DNA from: a virus
Reading direction: 5' to 3' (one strand)
Virus record (IMG/VR): IMGVR_UViG_3300017771_000005
Span: 1-63,394 of that record
DNA: 63,394 nt
Position 1 is the first letter of the stretch. The number at the start of each line of letters is the position of its first letter. Below are positions 55,998 through 62,572 of the stretch, in pieces. The notes beneath the pieces are model-generated. The model made no database searches, was not told the origin of the DNA, and saw only the letters and a list, made by a program, of their open reading frames with translations. The translations under genes were made by a program, and so were the position numbers.

Positions 55998-57207
55998 TGT
56001 CACCTCTTTCAGGAAAATAATCTTTTCTTTCGCCATCCCTATCTAGGTCACTGGTAATGCAATGGATACCACCATCCCAAAAATACCTATGACGAAAATT
56101 AATTACATGTGGAGTAACACCTGCTGCTTCAAATGCTTGAAATGCTTTCTTATTGTAATTATTACAAATAATATTATGTTTGTCTATTACCAACATATTC
56201 ACATCAAAGACAGTTTCTTCAACATAATTTACCCAATGACTTAACCAAGTCTCAATATAATCAACTGTATCTGAATCATACGATTGACCATCAACCCACC
56301 ATCTTCCACCAGTGCGTTTTTTCCAGTCTAGTTGCTTTTGTATATTACTATCAAACCAACTTTGCCTTTCCAATCTTACGACTGCCCAACCAGGGAAGGT
56401 GTTATTATATGGATCCGTAGTTTTATAATGTTCTGTACATATTAATAATCCAGGTTTCACTGGACATAAATGTGCATCACCATGTCCATACACATCTCCC
56501 AAAATGTGAACTCGATAATCAGAAAATTCTTCTCTTAAGTTATTGATTATTTTTTTATTACCAGATTCAAATTCTATGGGAAGACTAGTATATAAATCTT
56601 TTCCTGCACGAATCATATTAGCACCATTTGCACAGGCAAATCCATGAATCATGGTATTCCCCTGTGAACTCACATAGTTTTGAATATCTTTGTATATCTT
56701 ATAACGTTCTTCGTGATTGGGTCTAGTATAATCTTCAAATAATGTCTGTGGATCTCCAGTGTAACTTTTAAGTAATGATATTATATACTTTTTGAGTTCT
56801 GGTGATAATTTCTTTACATCAGACCATTTCTCTGGTATTTCATTATCTGTAAGAGAACTATTGGTTTTTATAAGTTCTCTCCAATGTATTTTACCTGGTG
56901 AATAAAATCTACTATCCACCATTATAGTATCGTCTCTAGGACACATAGGAGGTTTTTCACGCATCCCATCTTCATAAACACGTATCTTACCCTCTTCAGT
57001 AAGATTTAAATTAGTTCTTATAACTTTAACATCAAACTCTTTTAATTTTGCAATTAACTTCTGATAGTCTTCTTCAGTCTCAATTGCAATCCTCTCCATC
57101 ATATTGCGGACCTTAGGATTCTCAATGAAATCATAAAGTTCGGGTGGATATGATCTACCAACCGCACATACTTTTAGTTTATCCCACGGTTGATGAGCAG
57201 ATAACAT
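55984..57207 (-). CDS. Amidinotransferase-family protein, copy B
   Basis: This 407-aa paralog of copy A has the same start (MLSAHQPWDKLKVCAVGRSY), the shared FIENPKVRNMMERIAIETEEDY block, KPPMCPRDD, His242 in GHGDAHL, a VNMLVIDKHN segment and GGIHCITSDL with candidate catalytic Cys383. The Asp-motif position again reads Asn (NGANMIRAGKD). The copies are clearly similar but diverged in the middle, so this is an old duplication. The gene overlaps the upstream CPYA protein by 29 nt, implying coupled translation of three products. Confidence 0.85.
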   Translation of the reverse strand: MLSAHQPWDKLKVCAVGRSYPPELYDFIENPKVRNMMERIAIETEEDYQKLIAKLKEFDVKVIRTNLNLTEEGKIRVYEDGMREKPPMCPRDDTIMVDSRFYSPGKIHWRELIKTNSSLTDNEIPEKWSDVKKLSPELKKYIISLLKSYTGDPQTLFEDYTRPNHEERYKIYKDIQNYVSSQGNTMIHGFACANGANMIRAGKDLYTSLPIEFESGNKKIINNLREEFSDYRVHILGDVYGHGDAHLCPVKPGLLICTEHYKTTDPYNNTFPGWAVVRLERQSWFDSNIQKQLDWKKRTGGRWWVDGQSYDSDTVDYIETWLSHWVNYVEETVFDVNMLVIDKHNIICNNYNKKAFQAFEAAGVTPHVINFRHRYFWDGGIHCITSDLDRDGERKDYFPERGDNVIG

Positions 57208-57643
57208 CCAGATCTTCTCCTAATATAGTCTCAAGGTAAGACTTATCCCAGTAATCATAATAATCAGTCTTTGATAACATCTCTCGAAAACGACGTAGTT
57301 TTGCTTTCGATTGACAAAGAATTAAATTATAACGACCATTACCAGTCTTAACGTCCTTTATATATGTACCAGCATCTCGATGATCGTCTAAGAAGATATA
57401 ACCCTCATGCTGGGCATTATAGAAGTCGCACCACTTCCTTAAATTAATCGGACTAAACGTATCCTCTACGATATACACAACGACATCATAATCTTCATGA
57501 ACATCGATCTCCTCGACGCCACATTCGATAATTTTATACTTCGAGTGCTTGGCATAGGGACATACCGGGAAACCCCCTAGAGAGGCATTCTCGCGGGTTA
57601 CAGACTCAATCCAGGACTCGATAACATCTTGCTTGCTCATCAA
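57179..57643 (-). CDS. CPYA-motif protein linked to amidinotransferases
   Basis: This 154-aa protein has GGFPVCPYAKHSK near residues 23-35, recalling the CPFAK motif of DUF1415, then an alternating hydrophobic/acidic part (YDVVVYIVEDTF), FLDDHRDAGTYI and NGRYNLILCQSKAKLRRF. I do not recognise a defined function. It opens a three-gene overlapping cluster with the two amidinotransferase paralogs, so it may supply or modify their substrate. That is context only. Confidence 0.75.
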   Translation of the reverse strand: MMSKQDVIESWIESVTRENASLGGFPVCPYAKHSKYKIIECGVEEIDVHEDYDVVVYIVEDTFSPINLRKWCDFYNAQHEGYIFLDDHRDAGTYIKDVKTGNGRYNLILCQSKAKLRRFREMLSKTDYYDYWDKSYLETILGEDLDVICSSTVG

Positions 57644-57717
57644 CTTTTAACGCGGGGTGATATATTTTTTATTGGGCGGATTAATCATAAGATCCATAAG
57701 AGATCTTTACATAAAAA

Positions 57718-57739
57718 AGCGCAGTACAGAGACTGCGCT
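57718..57739 (-). terminator. Intrinsic terminator after the 47-aa gene
   Basis: An 8-bp perfect stem AGCGCAGT/ACTGCGCT closes a 6-nt loop, followed on the minus strand by a run of six T. It lies 15 nt after the small-gene stop. It isolates the glycosyltransferase unit from the CPYA-amidinotransferase cluster, whose promoter must then lie in 57644-57717. Confidence 0.9.
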
Positions 57740-57753
57740 GTGAAACTCTTAGG

Positions 57754-57897
57754 TCATCGACCTTGACCACGATACTTCTTCTTCTTGTTATTCGCAGAGG
57801 TTGCGGAATATTTCGTGTGCTTCCCATAACCCTGTCGGGATCTTTTGGGTTTGGCTTCGACCATTGTTCCGCCAGTTAGAGATGTTCTCCGTGCCAT
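57754..57897 (-). CDS. Small basic cyanophage protein (47 aa)
   Basis: Direct minus-strand reading from ATG 57897 gives a 47-aa protein starting MARRTSLTGGTMVEAKPKRS and ending KKKKYRGQGR, then TGA. It is about one-third Lys/Arg, and I recall closely similar small proteins in other T4-like cyanophages. A nucleic-acid-binding role is plausible. It is followed by a strong terminator, which supports a real gene end. Confidence 0.85.
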   Translation of the reverse strand: MARRTSLTGGTMVEAKPKRSRQGYGKHTKYSATSANNKKKKYRGQGR

Positions 57898-57926
57898 AAT
57901 AAAAAACTCCTGAAATAATTAAAAGA

Positions 57927-58763
57927 TCAAATAACTCGGGTCTTCTCATGACCCACTCTGATACGTGGATCACACCAAATATCAAAACCTTTTTCCTTTG
58001 CATCTAGACAGAATGAGACATCCTCACCACACATGTCTTGTACACTACCTGACTCAAAGACTTGCATCTTAGGAGCAAACCAAGGATATTCAAGATTCTC
58101 AAAGACTCCCTTCTTAATCAGAACCCAACCAAATCCTGTGTAATCTACAGTAAAGGGTTTCTTACGTTTTGAAATACTATCCCCAGTCTCATGATTCATG
58201 ACTCCACCATTCTTACGGAAGTCATCTTCTTCTAACCAATGTGCAACAGATGTAGTACGACCATCTTCAGTCATATACCATCCTCCAACTATTTCCTTGT
58301 GTAGAGTTTCATCAATGGTACGCTTAATTTCCTTAGTACCATCTTCTTTCTCTACTACTTCATCTTTTACAGATTCCTCAGGAATTGCAAGATCACATAG
58401 TTGCCAGAACTTCTCAGCGTTGAATACAATGTCACTATCAATCCATAGTTGATAATCATATTCTAGTTTACCATCCCAAGGTACCTGGTTAGGTCCTCTG
58501 AGAACATTTGCACCAAGACACTTACAACGTGCAAAGTTTACCATTGATGAATAGTCTTGACTGATCTGAATGGCCATACCATTCTGTACCATATCAAAAC
58601 ATAACTGTACAAATGCTTTGAGGAAAGTAAACGAACATCCTCTTCCAGGTAAACAGAAGACTACTGTCTTCCCTTTCATACGCTCCTTGATCTTCGCATA
58701 GTCCCATTCTGGTCCTTCTTTCTTCGGTGGGGTCTTTGCCTTCACCGTAAATCCTTTAGCCAT
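57927..58763 (-). CDS. GT-A-like glycosyltransferase
   Basis: This 278-aa protein has a FCLPGRGCSFTFLKAF N-terminal strand-loop, a DxD motif in YDYQLWIDSDIVF near residue 110, and a C-terminal GEDVSFCLDAKEKGFDIWCDP-type segment. This is the layout of GT-A family glycosyltransferases found in cyanophages. There is no membrane segment. Sugar donor and acceptor cannot be read from sequence; phage DNA, fibre or host glycans are all possible. Confidence 0.8.
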   Translation of the reverse strand: MAKGFTVKAKTPPKKEGPEWDYAKIKERMKGKTVVFCLPGRGCSFTFLKAFVQLCFDMVQNGMAIQISQDYSSMVNFARCKCLGANVLRGPNQVPWDGKLEYDYQLWIDSDIVFNAEKFWQLCDLAIPEESVKDEVVEKEDGTKEIKRTIDETLHKEIVGGWYMTEDGRTTSVAHWLEEDDFRKNGGVMNHETGDSISKRKKPFTVDYTGFGWVLIKKGVFENLEYPWFAPKMQVFESGSVQDMCGEDVSFCLDAKEKGFDIWCDPRIRVGHEKTRVI

Positions 58764-58817
58764 AAAATTTAATTAGTTTCAATGTAATTTTACAAGGTTT
58801 CAACTGGTTTGTCAATA

Positions 58818-59012
58818 TTAATAAGATGCCTCTGCTGTCAGTAAGTCTGTATTTACTTTACATTCCTCATAAGACAGTAGACTCCCATCTAACTCAGTTA
58901 GATCTGCAAGATGTTTTGCGAACTCCCAAACTTTCTTAAACTCTGCTTTCGATAGACTTGGATAAACGCATTTTTCACCATAGTATACATGATACATTGT
59001 GCAGTAAGTCAT
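58818..59012 (-). CDS. Small conserved-looking protein
   Basis: This 64-aa protein (MTYCTMYHVYYGEKCVYPSL...) contains a beta start with YHVYYGEKCVY and a helix KAEFKKVWEFAKHL. The 'Y-x-V-Y-x-x-x-x-C-V/I-x-x-x-L-S-x-x-E-F' layout occurs in small cyanophage proteins that I recall, without a known function. It is followed by 54 bp before the glycosyltransferase. Confidence 0.65.
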   Translation of the reverse strand: MTYCTMYHVYYGEKCVYPSLSKAEFKKVWEFAKHLADLTELDGSLLSYEECKVNTDLLTAEASY

Positions 59013-59046
59013 AATCTCTTATTGACTGCAGTATATAGTATCGACC

Positions 59047-59184
59047 TCATAAGACCATAATTTTCTGGGAGAATTTTTTTCTCCTTCGAGGTTTCTGTGA
59101 CGCAATTTTACTGGCGGTTTTTTTCTCAGGCGCTTGGGGACCTTTGTAGGTTAGGAAAGCTGATTTTTCCTCAGGGACGCCCAT
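59047..59184 (-). CDS. Possible small Lys-rich ORF
   Basis: A minus-strand ORF of 45 codons starts MGVPEEKSAFLTYKGPQAPE and ends RRRKKFSQKIMVL. Composition is phage-like and basic, but there is no clear ribosome-binding site and a 6-bp hairpin (59068-59084) lies in its 3' part. It is the best coding candidate in the 283-bp gap 59013-59295. Treat as uncertain. Confidence 0.3.
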   Translation of the reverse strand: MGVPEEKSAFLTYKGPQAPEKKTASKIASQKPRRRKKFSQKIMVL

Positions 59185-59196
59185 CGAGAATCGCTA

Positions 59197-59280
59197 GGCG
59201 CTTCGCGCCGCTTGGGAAACCGGCACATACACTGTGCCAGCGCCCGAACTGTCACAGGGGACGGACTGTGATCTGTCCCC
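59197..59280. other. Cluster of hairpins and one palindrome copy
   Basis: Three short stems lie in 84 bp: GGCGC/GCGCC (59197-59209), GGCACA/TGTGCC (59222-59238) and GGGGAC/GTCCCC (59257-59280). The 24-bp palindrome copy at 59233-59256 overlaps the second stem. The stretch is visibly richer in G+C than the neighbouring genes. It lies after the 59296-59532 gene on the minus strand, so it could be its 3' UTR or a separate structured RNA. Confidence 0.5.
59233..59256. repeat. 24-bp palindromic element, copy 1
   Basis: Arms TGTGCCA and TGTCACA enclose 10 nt ending in AAC. The G-run hairpin GGGGAC/GTCCCC begins at the next base. Family consensus is TGTGMCA-N10-TGKCACA. Confidence 0.75.
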
Positions 59281-59295
59281 TATAAGCATTGCTGA

Positions 59296-59532
59296 TCAGT
59301 ATCCGATCCCTTTTGGATTGAACTTATCAGGAAATGCCTGATAGAGTCGGAACCGGTTGTTGAGGTCTGCTTTGTTCAATGCAGCGAATAAACTCTGATT
59401 GAATCCACCCTCGTTTCCTTCTGCCATGGAGTTCAGATGCTTCCAGATGACTGGATCACCTTCGCGAACGCGAAAGTCCCAATACTCATAAGAAGGAAAT
59501 TCGGTGTGCTGAGTCAGTGAGCGTGTTGTCAT
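59296..59532 (-). CDS. Small hypothetical accessory protein
   Basis: This 78-aa soluble protein (MTTRSLTQHTEFPSYEYWDF...) is polar and aromatic with no motif that I recognise. Its leader AAGGGACACCCCCATGACA is shared exactly with the next upstream gene at 59605-59865, which suggests a common translation or regulatory signal. Confidence 0.65.
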   Translation of the reverse strand: MTTRSLTQHTEFPSYEYWDFRVREGDPVIWKHLNSMAEGNEGGFNQSLFAALNKADLNNRFRLYQAFPDKFNPKGIGY

Positions 59533-59573
59533 GGGGGTGTCCCTTGAACTTGAATAAAGTCTACCATAAGAAA

Positions 59574-59589
59574 GGGAGGTTTCCCTCCC
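59574..59589 (-). terminator. Terminator-like hairpin after 59605 gene
   Basis: A 6-bp stem GGGAGG/CCTCCC with a 4-nt loop is followed on the minus strand by TTTCTT, 15 nt after the stop of the 86-aa gene. Confidence 0.65.
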
Positions 59590-59604
59590 ATAATCTTAAG
59601 GAAT

Positions 59605-59865
59605 TTAGTAGGTCTGGCAGACCCACTTATAGGTCATCCCTGACTTCCATTCCTCAGGAGTGATGCAAACCCCATAAGAATGATGGGACCAGAACCGATC
59701 TGAGAGGCATTGTGTCCACTGCTGTGGGGTGAATGTCTCCTGATACTCTTGAGGGACTTCAGGCATTCCGACTAATTGGTCAGAAGCGCGAAACCTTTCA
59801 GCGTCAAGATCAGCAGATGAGAGGTCAGGGGAACAAGGAAGATGTTCTGTTGCTGGAAGTGTCAT
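59605..59865 (-). CDS. Small hypothetical accessory protein
   Basis: This 86-aa acidic protein starts MTLPATEHLPCSPDLSSADL and ends with an aromatic segment (WSHHSYGVCITPEEWKSGMTYKWVCQTY). No domain is recognised. It shares the exact 19-nt leader with the downstream gene and has its own 3' hairpin, so it looks monocistronic. Confidence 0.65.
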   Translation of the reverse strand: MTLPATEHLPCSPDLSSADLDAERFRASDQLVGMPEVPQEYQETFTPQQWTQCLSDRFWSHHSYGVCITPEEWKSGMTYKWVCQTY

Positions 59866-59907
59866 GGGGGTGTCCCTTTGATTGACTCTTTTATTCTACA
59901 GGATGGT

Positions 59908-59926
59908 GGGGTCTTATGGTGACCCC
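59908..59926 (-). other. G/C-run hairpin after 59941 gene
   Basis: A 6-bp stem GGGGTC/GACCCC with a 7-nt loop lies 15 nt after the stop of the 59941-60351 gene. No U-tract follows, so termination is uncertain. Confidence 0.45.
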
Positions 59927-59940
59927 AAACCTTAAGACAT

Positions 59941-60351
59941 TCAATAGAAGTTAGTGACAATTTCCTCTCCGGTCATAATCGACGTTGGGGATCCATTAAT
60001 CCATTCCATAGGTTCAAAAGATCCACAGACAGACCAATTCTCCCACTCTATGAAATGTTCTAATGCGAATTGTGCAAACTTCATTGCACCTAAGTTACTA
60101 AAGAAGTCCCCCATAAAGTAATGAAGTACCCCATGATCACCCTGAGAGTTGAATTGTTCAACCGTACAGAATAATGCGCCTAGAGTTAGGATCGTATCAG
60201 ATACCTGAAAAGATATCTTAAAAGTAGTTTCACCTACTGCATGAATCGTTATTGTTTGAGAATAAACTCCTCCCAATTCTGGTGGTTTATTCCATGGTGT
60301 GGAATGATTCCACTCTAGAAGGTAGCGATTAGTCTTAGATGATGTTGTCAT
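59941..60351 (-). CDS. Hypothetical accessory protein
   Basis: I choose ATG 60351 (MTTSSKTNRYLLEWN, 136 aa), because it overlaps the preceding stop as TAATG; the frame is open 11 codons further. The protein has beta-like runs (QTITIHAVGETTFKISFQVS) and a helix rich in Phe (FFSNLGAMKFAQFALEHFIEW). No family is recognised. It is the third gene of a coupled trio with 60351-60548 and 60545-60868. Confidence 0.65.
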   Translation of the reverse strand: MTTSSKTNRYLLEWNHSTPWNKPPELGGVYSQTITIHAVGETTFKISFQVSDTILTLGALFCTVEQFNSQGDHGVLHYFMGDFFSNLGAMKFAQFALEHFIEWENWSVCGSFEPMEWINGSPTSIMTGEEIVTNFY

Positions 60352-60548
60352 TAGTTTACTTTGATGAATGTTTTGTGGACACAAATAGTGGTATCACCCA
60401 TAAAGTGATCACCAGTCACTGCAACTTGGTAAGTTGGATTCTCAAGGCAACGTAACTTTGCTTCCTTATTATAAAGAAAGTGTACGGGAACAAAAGCAAG
60501 GGAGGTTAACAATACTCCCGCAAGGAATGGAAAGTTAAAGTTCTTCAT
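60351..60548 (-). CDS. Small single-pass membrane or exported protein
   Basis: This 65-aa protein has an N-terminal hydrophobic segment (FPFLAGVLLTSLAFVPVHFLY, split here as residues 6-26) after MKNFN, consistent with a signal anchor. The rest is polar with two Cys (RCLEN, TICVH), which could pair in the periplasm. Its start overlaps the 107-aa gene by 4 nt (ATGA). Confidence 0.65.
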   Translation of the reverse strand: MKNFNFPFLAGVLLTSLAFVPVHFLYNKEAKLRCLENPTYQVAVTGDHFMGDTTICVHKTFIKVN

Positions 60549-60868
60549 GCTCTCTTGAAAAGGAGGTAGGTTGATGACTTTTTAATGGTAACATCTCCGG
60601 AATCCTGATGATACTTTCGGAGGGCATCCAATACTTTCTTTTTTTGTTCAAACTCTGCCGGATATTGATACTCATTTCGAGTAGCAATTATAACTGTCCC
60701 GTATGGAGTTTCCTCTTTATCTGAGCGTTTCATTAACAACAACTCCATAATCTGTTGCCTTTTGTGTCTTTCTTTATTTTCTAGTGATTCTCGTTCGTGG
60801 ATTAGGTCAGTGAGTTCGGACGCTCGCGACCAAATTTCACTGTTTTTTGGTTTTGGTGTTGTTGTCAT
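60545..60868 (-). CDS. Hypothetical helical protein
   Basis: This 107-aa, charged protein starts MTTTPKPKNSEIWSRASEL, with a long helix (TDLIHERESLENKERHKRQQIMELLLMKRSDKE) and a C-terminal beta/helix part. It may form a coiled coil. No family is recognised. It begins a three-gene coupled unit. The leader contains competing hairpins (see 60894-60920). Confidence 0.65.
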   Translation of the reverse strand: MTTTPKPKNSEIWSRASELTDLIHERESLENKERHKRQQIMELLLMKRSDKEETPYGTVIIATRNEYQYPAEFEQKKKVLDALRKYHQDSGDVTIKKSSTYLLFKRA

Positions 60869-60893
60869 TGTGGGGTGACCACTATGGGTTAAA

Positions 60894-60920
60894 AGGAATT
60901 TCGGATTCCTACGGGAATCC
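60894..60920 (-). other. Two mutually exclusive hairpins in 5' leader
   Basis: AGGAAT (60894-60899) can pair with ATTCCT (60905-60910). Alternatively GGATTCC (60903-60909) can pair with GGAATCC (60914-60920). The two stems overlap and cannot form together. They lie 26-52 nt upstream of the 60545-60868 start, a layout compatible with attenuation. Confidence 0.4.
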
Positions 60921-61301
60921 TACAGGATGGGATTGGCAGGATCAAACATAATGTGACAGTCTGCAAAGTGTCCCTTTTTTGTTGCTTCTTATGTGTGGGA
61001 ACGAGGTTCGATCTGTTACAATACGTAGGAAATTCAATGGAGGTCTCAAACTCTTCAAAACATCAGCACAGTCACAGACCGTAACGTCATCTGTTAAGAT
61101 ATGCTCACGTTTCATTGACAGACACGCTGCCCCAGAAAAGTCCCGAATGATCTGCATTAGGTGGAATTGCTTACCCCCACATCATGCCCCAGATCACCGA
61201 TGCTGCCAACCCTTCAAATCCGAACAAATTCTAAAATCATTTCATTTCCTTATGTAACAATCCCTTGCCAAACTTGCCCACTTATGATACATCGCTTCGA
61301 C

Positions 61302-61325
61302 TGTGCCAATCCGGAAACTGGCACA
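61302..61325. repeat. 24-bp palindromic element, copy 2
   Basis: Arms TGTGCCA and TGGCACA form a perfect 7-bp inverted repeat around 10 nt. It lies in the non-coding region and lacks an adjacent G-run hairpin. Confidence 0.75.
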
Positions 61326-61478
61326 CTGACGGTTGACAAATCGTCCACAGTCGCCATCATGAATGATAAGCGATCTGAATGGCGTCTAGAAGTGTCCCTG
61401 ATGGATCTCTAGAGAGTCTTAGGTAAGGTTTAAGTCATCTAGATCCTCGCGGATCTTATAAGCATTTACAAGACGCGA

Positions 61479-61502
61479 TGTGCCAGTTTAACAGGTGGCA
61501 CA
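61479..61502. repeat. 24-bp palindromic element, copy 3
   Basis: Perfect 7-bp arms TGTGCCA/TGGCACA around 10 nt. It directly follows a TCGCG...CGCGA pair that encloses a TTATAAGCATT sequence also present (as CTATAAGCATT) beside copy 1. Confidence 0.75.
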
Positions 61503-61508
61503 CAATAT

Positions 61509-61536
61509 TTGAGAATCTAAAAAAGTGTGCTAGGAT
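61509..61536 (+). promoter_or_regulatory. Plus-strand sigma-70-like promoter candidate
   Basis: TTGAGA (61509-61514), a 16-nt spacer and TAGGAT (61531-61536) lie just before the repeat field. No plus-strand gene follows, so an untranslated RNA through the repeats, or a chance match, are the options. Confidence 0.35.
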
Positions 61537-61747
61537 AAAGGGTTATATTAATATGTGATTGCTATATGTGAATCTAGTAGAGTATATGTGTGATATTAAA
61601 TGTGATCTAGATGTGTGATCTAGATTGATATTAATATGTGTGATCTAGTCTAGTTTATGTGTGATGTGTGATATTATCTCGACAAGATTGTGTGATATTA
61701 TCTCGTCGAGTTCCTATGATGTTAACTCGACGAGACTGTGCTAGGAT
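61526..61747. repeat. Iteron-like repeat field with 11-bp inverted repeat
   Basis: Two direct copies of TGTGCTAGGAT (61526-61536, 61737-61747) flank an AT-rich field of TGTGAT-based repeats. These include TGTGATCTAGA units and two copies of TGTGTGATATTATCTCG near 61667 and 61690. The right end holds a perfect 11-bp inverted repeat TCTCGTCGAGT (61701-61711) / ACTCGACGAGA (61725-61735) with a 13-nt spacer. A regulator-binding site, a replication origin or a structured RNA would all fit. Confidence 0.65.
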
Positions 61748-61762
61748 GGGGGGTTGCCCCCC
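61748..61762 (-). other. G6/C6 hairpin after gp88-like gene
   Basis: GGGGGG-TTG-CCCCCC lies 5 nt after the stop of the 61768-62511 gene. No U-tract follows on the minus strand. Confidence 0.5.
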
Positions 61763-61767
61763 CTCCC

Positions 61768-62511
61768 TTAGTTTGAGTATCCTGCAAACTGTTTCGCCTT
61801 GCGACGGTCGCGGATCGCTGCTCCCCAGATGCTCCCCTTAGGTTGAGTACCATGGACTAGCAGGGCGAAGGGTCCATCCTTTAGGCAGTGTGAATCATCG
61901 TGATCCACTTCTAATCCCTCAGAGATTGCTTCTTCTTCAAACTTAAACACCTTAGAGTATCTGGGGAAGTAATTACGATCAATTAAGTGATCCCACTTAC
62001 CACCATATGATGCAGTCAGATAGAAGTTTGAAGGAAGATCAATAATATCCGCATCCAAATCATCAGTAAGAAAGAGATGCAGAGACTTGCTGTAACAGTA
62101 GAACTTAAGGTCGGGAAGTAACTTAGCGCACTCAATCCACCCTTGAAGATATTCTTTGGAGAAGAAATCGCCACTCTCATGAATCCTAACTTTGGTAGTG
62201 TGTTTAGTTCTTTGTGCCAGAATTGCATCATGTAGATTCAACGCCAGGTCATCATTGTGGATTGAATCAATCACTTGAGCAAAGTTTTCTGCTCGCATTT
62301 TGAACACTGCATCGTATTGAACTTCAGAGGATGCAGCAAAGCAACGGAACTTAGTCTCAGGACCGTCCACAATCTTGCGTTTCCCATCTGCCTGCTCAGT
62401 CGCAAATGCCTTGCAATGTAAAGCACCGGGGCAGGTCTTGCCAGCGGGAAGGTTGAAGATCAGGGTGTCTTTCGCCAGTTTGGCGTTGCCTTTGGAGAAT
62501 CGGAGGGTCAT
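61768..62511 (-). CDS. Gene product 88-like protein
   Basis: This 247-aa protein has the features of the phage 'gene product 88' family: an N-terminal GKTCPGALHCKAFA cysteine motif and a central VRIHESGDFFSKEYLQGWIE segment followed by LKFYCYSKSL. The family occurs in mycobacteriophages and cyanophages, and its biochemical role is unknown. The leader (AAAGGAACACAACC before ATG) resembles the shared leader of the 59-kb genes. It is monocistronic, with a terminator before it and a G6/C6 hairpin after it. Confidence 0.8.
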   Translation of the reverse strand: MTLRFSKGNAKLAKDTLIFNLPAGKTCPGALHCKAFATEQADGKRKIVDGPETKFRCFAASSEVQYDAVFKMRAENFAQVIDSIHNDDLALNLHDAILAQRTKHTTKVRIHESGDFFSKEYLQGWIECAKLLPDLKFYCYSKSLHLFLTDDLDADIIDLPSNFYLTASYGGKWDHLIDRNYFPRYSKVFKFEEEAISEGLEVDHDDSHCLKDGPFALLVHGTQPKGSIWGAAIRDRRKAKQFAGYSN

Positions 62512-62548
62512 GGTTGTGTTCCTTTGACTCTTATAAGATACAGAAAAA

Positions 62549-62572
62549 CAGGGGAGAAGTAAATCCCCCCTG
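62549..62572 (-). terminator. Intrinsic terminator after wHTH-like gene
   Basis: On the minus strand CAGGGG, 12 nt and CCCCTG are followed by TTTTT. The stem shares its last bases with palindrome copy 4 (62571-62594), so only one of the two structures can form fully. Confidence 0.7.

Larger units (their letters stand above)
60869..61767. other. Non-coding accessory region (0.9 kb)
   Basis: No convincing gene is present. ORFs of 71-92 codons occur on both strands but lack a ribosome-binding site and family-like sequence. The stretch holds competing hairpins at 60894-60920, two palindrome copies, a plus-strand promoter-like box and the repeat field 61526-61747. It is the longest gene-free part of the window and a candidate for replication or transcription control. 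Confidence 0.6.

Noticed and set aside
59090-59115. Possible sixth palindrome copy (CTGTGACGCAATTTTACTGG)
   Set aside because: Only the outer bases fit; the AGTT core is missing and the spacing is off by one, so I do not count it.
60952-60974. Partial palindrome copy before a T-run
   Set aside because: The left arm TGTGACAGT matches but the right arm reads TGTCCC. It may be a decayed copy, but evidence is too weak to list as a feature.
60942-61157. Minus-strand ORF of 71 codons in the non-coding region
   Set aside because: No ribosome-binding site, atypical composition (many Cys/Arg/Ser) and its 3' end runs through a partial TGTGACAGT copy. I keep the interval as non-coding.
60979-61412. 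Two overlapping plus-strand ORFs (92 and 83 codons)
   Set aside because: They oppose the direction of every accepted gene, overlap a palindrome copy and show no family-like sequence.
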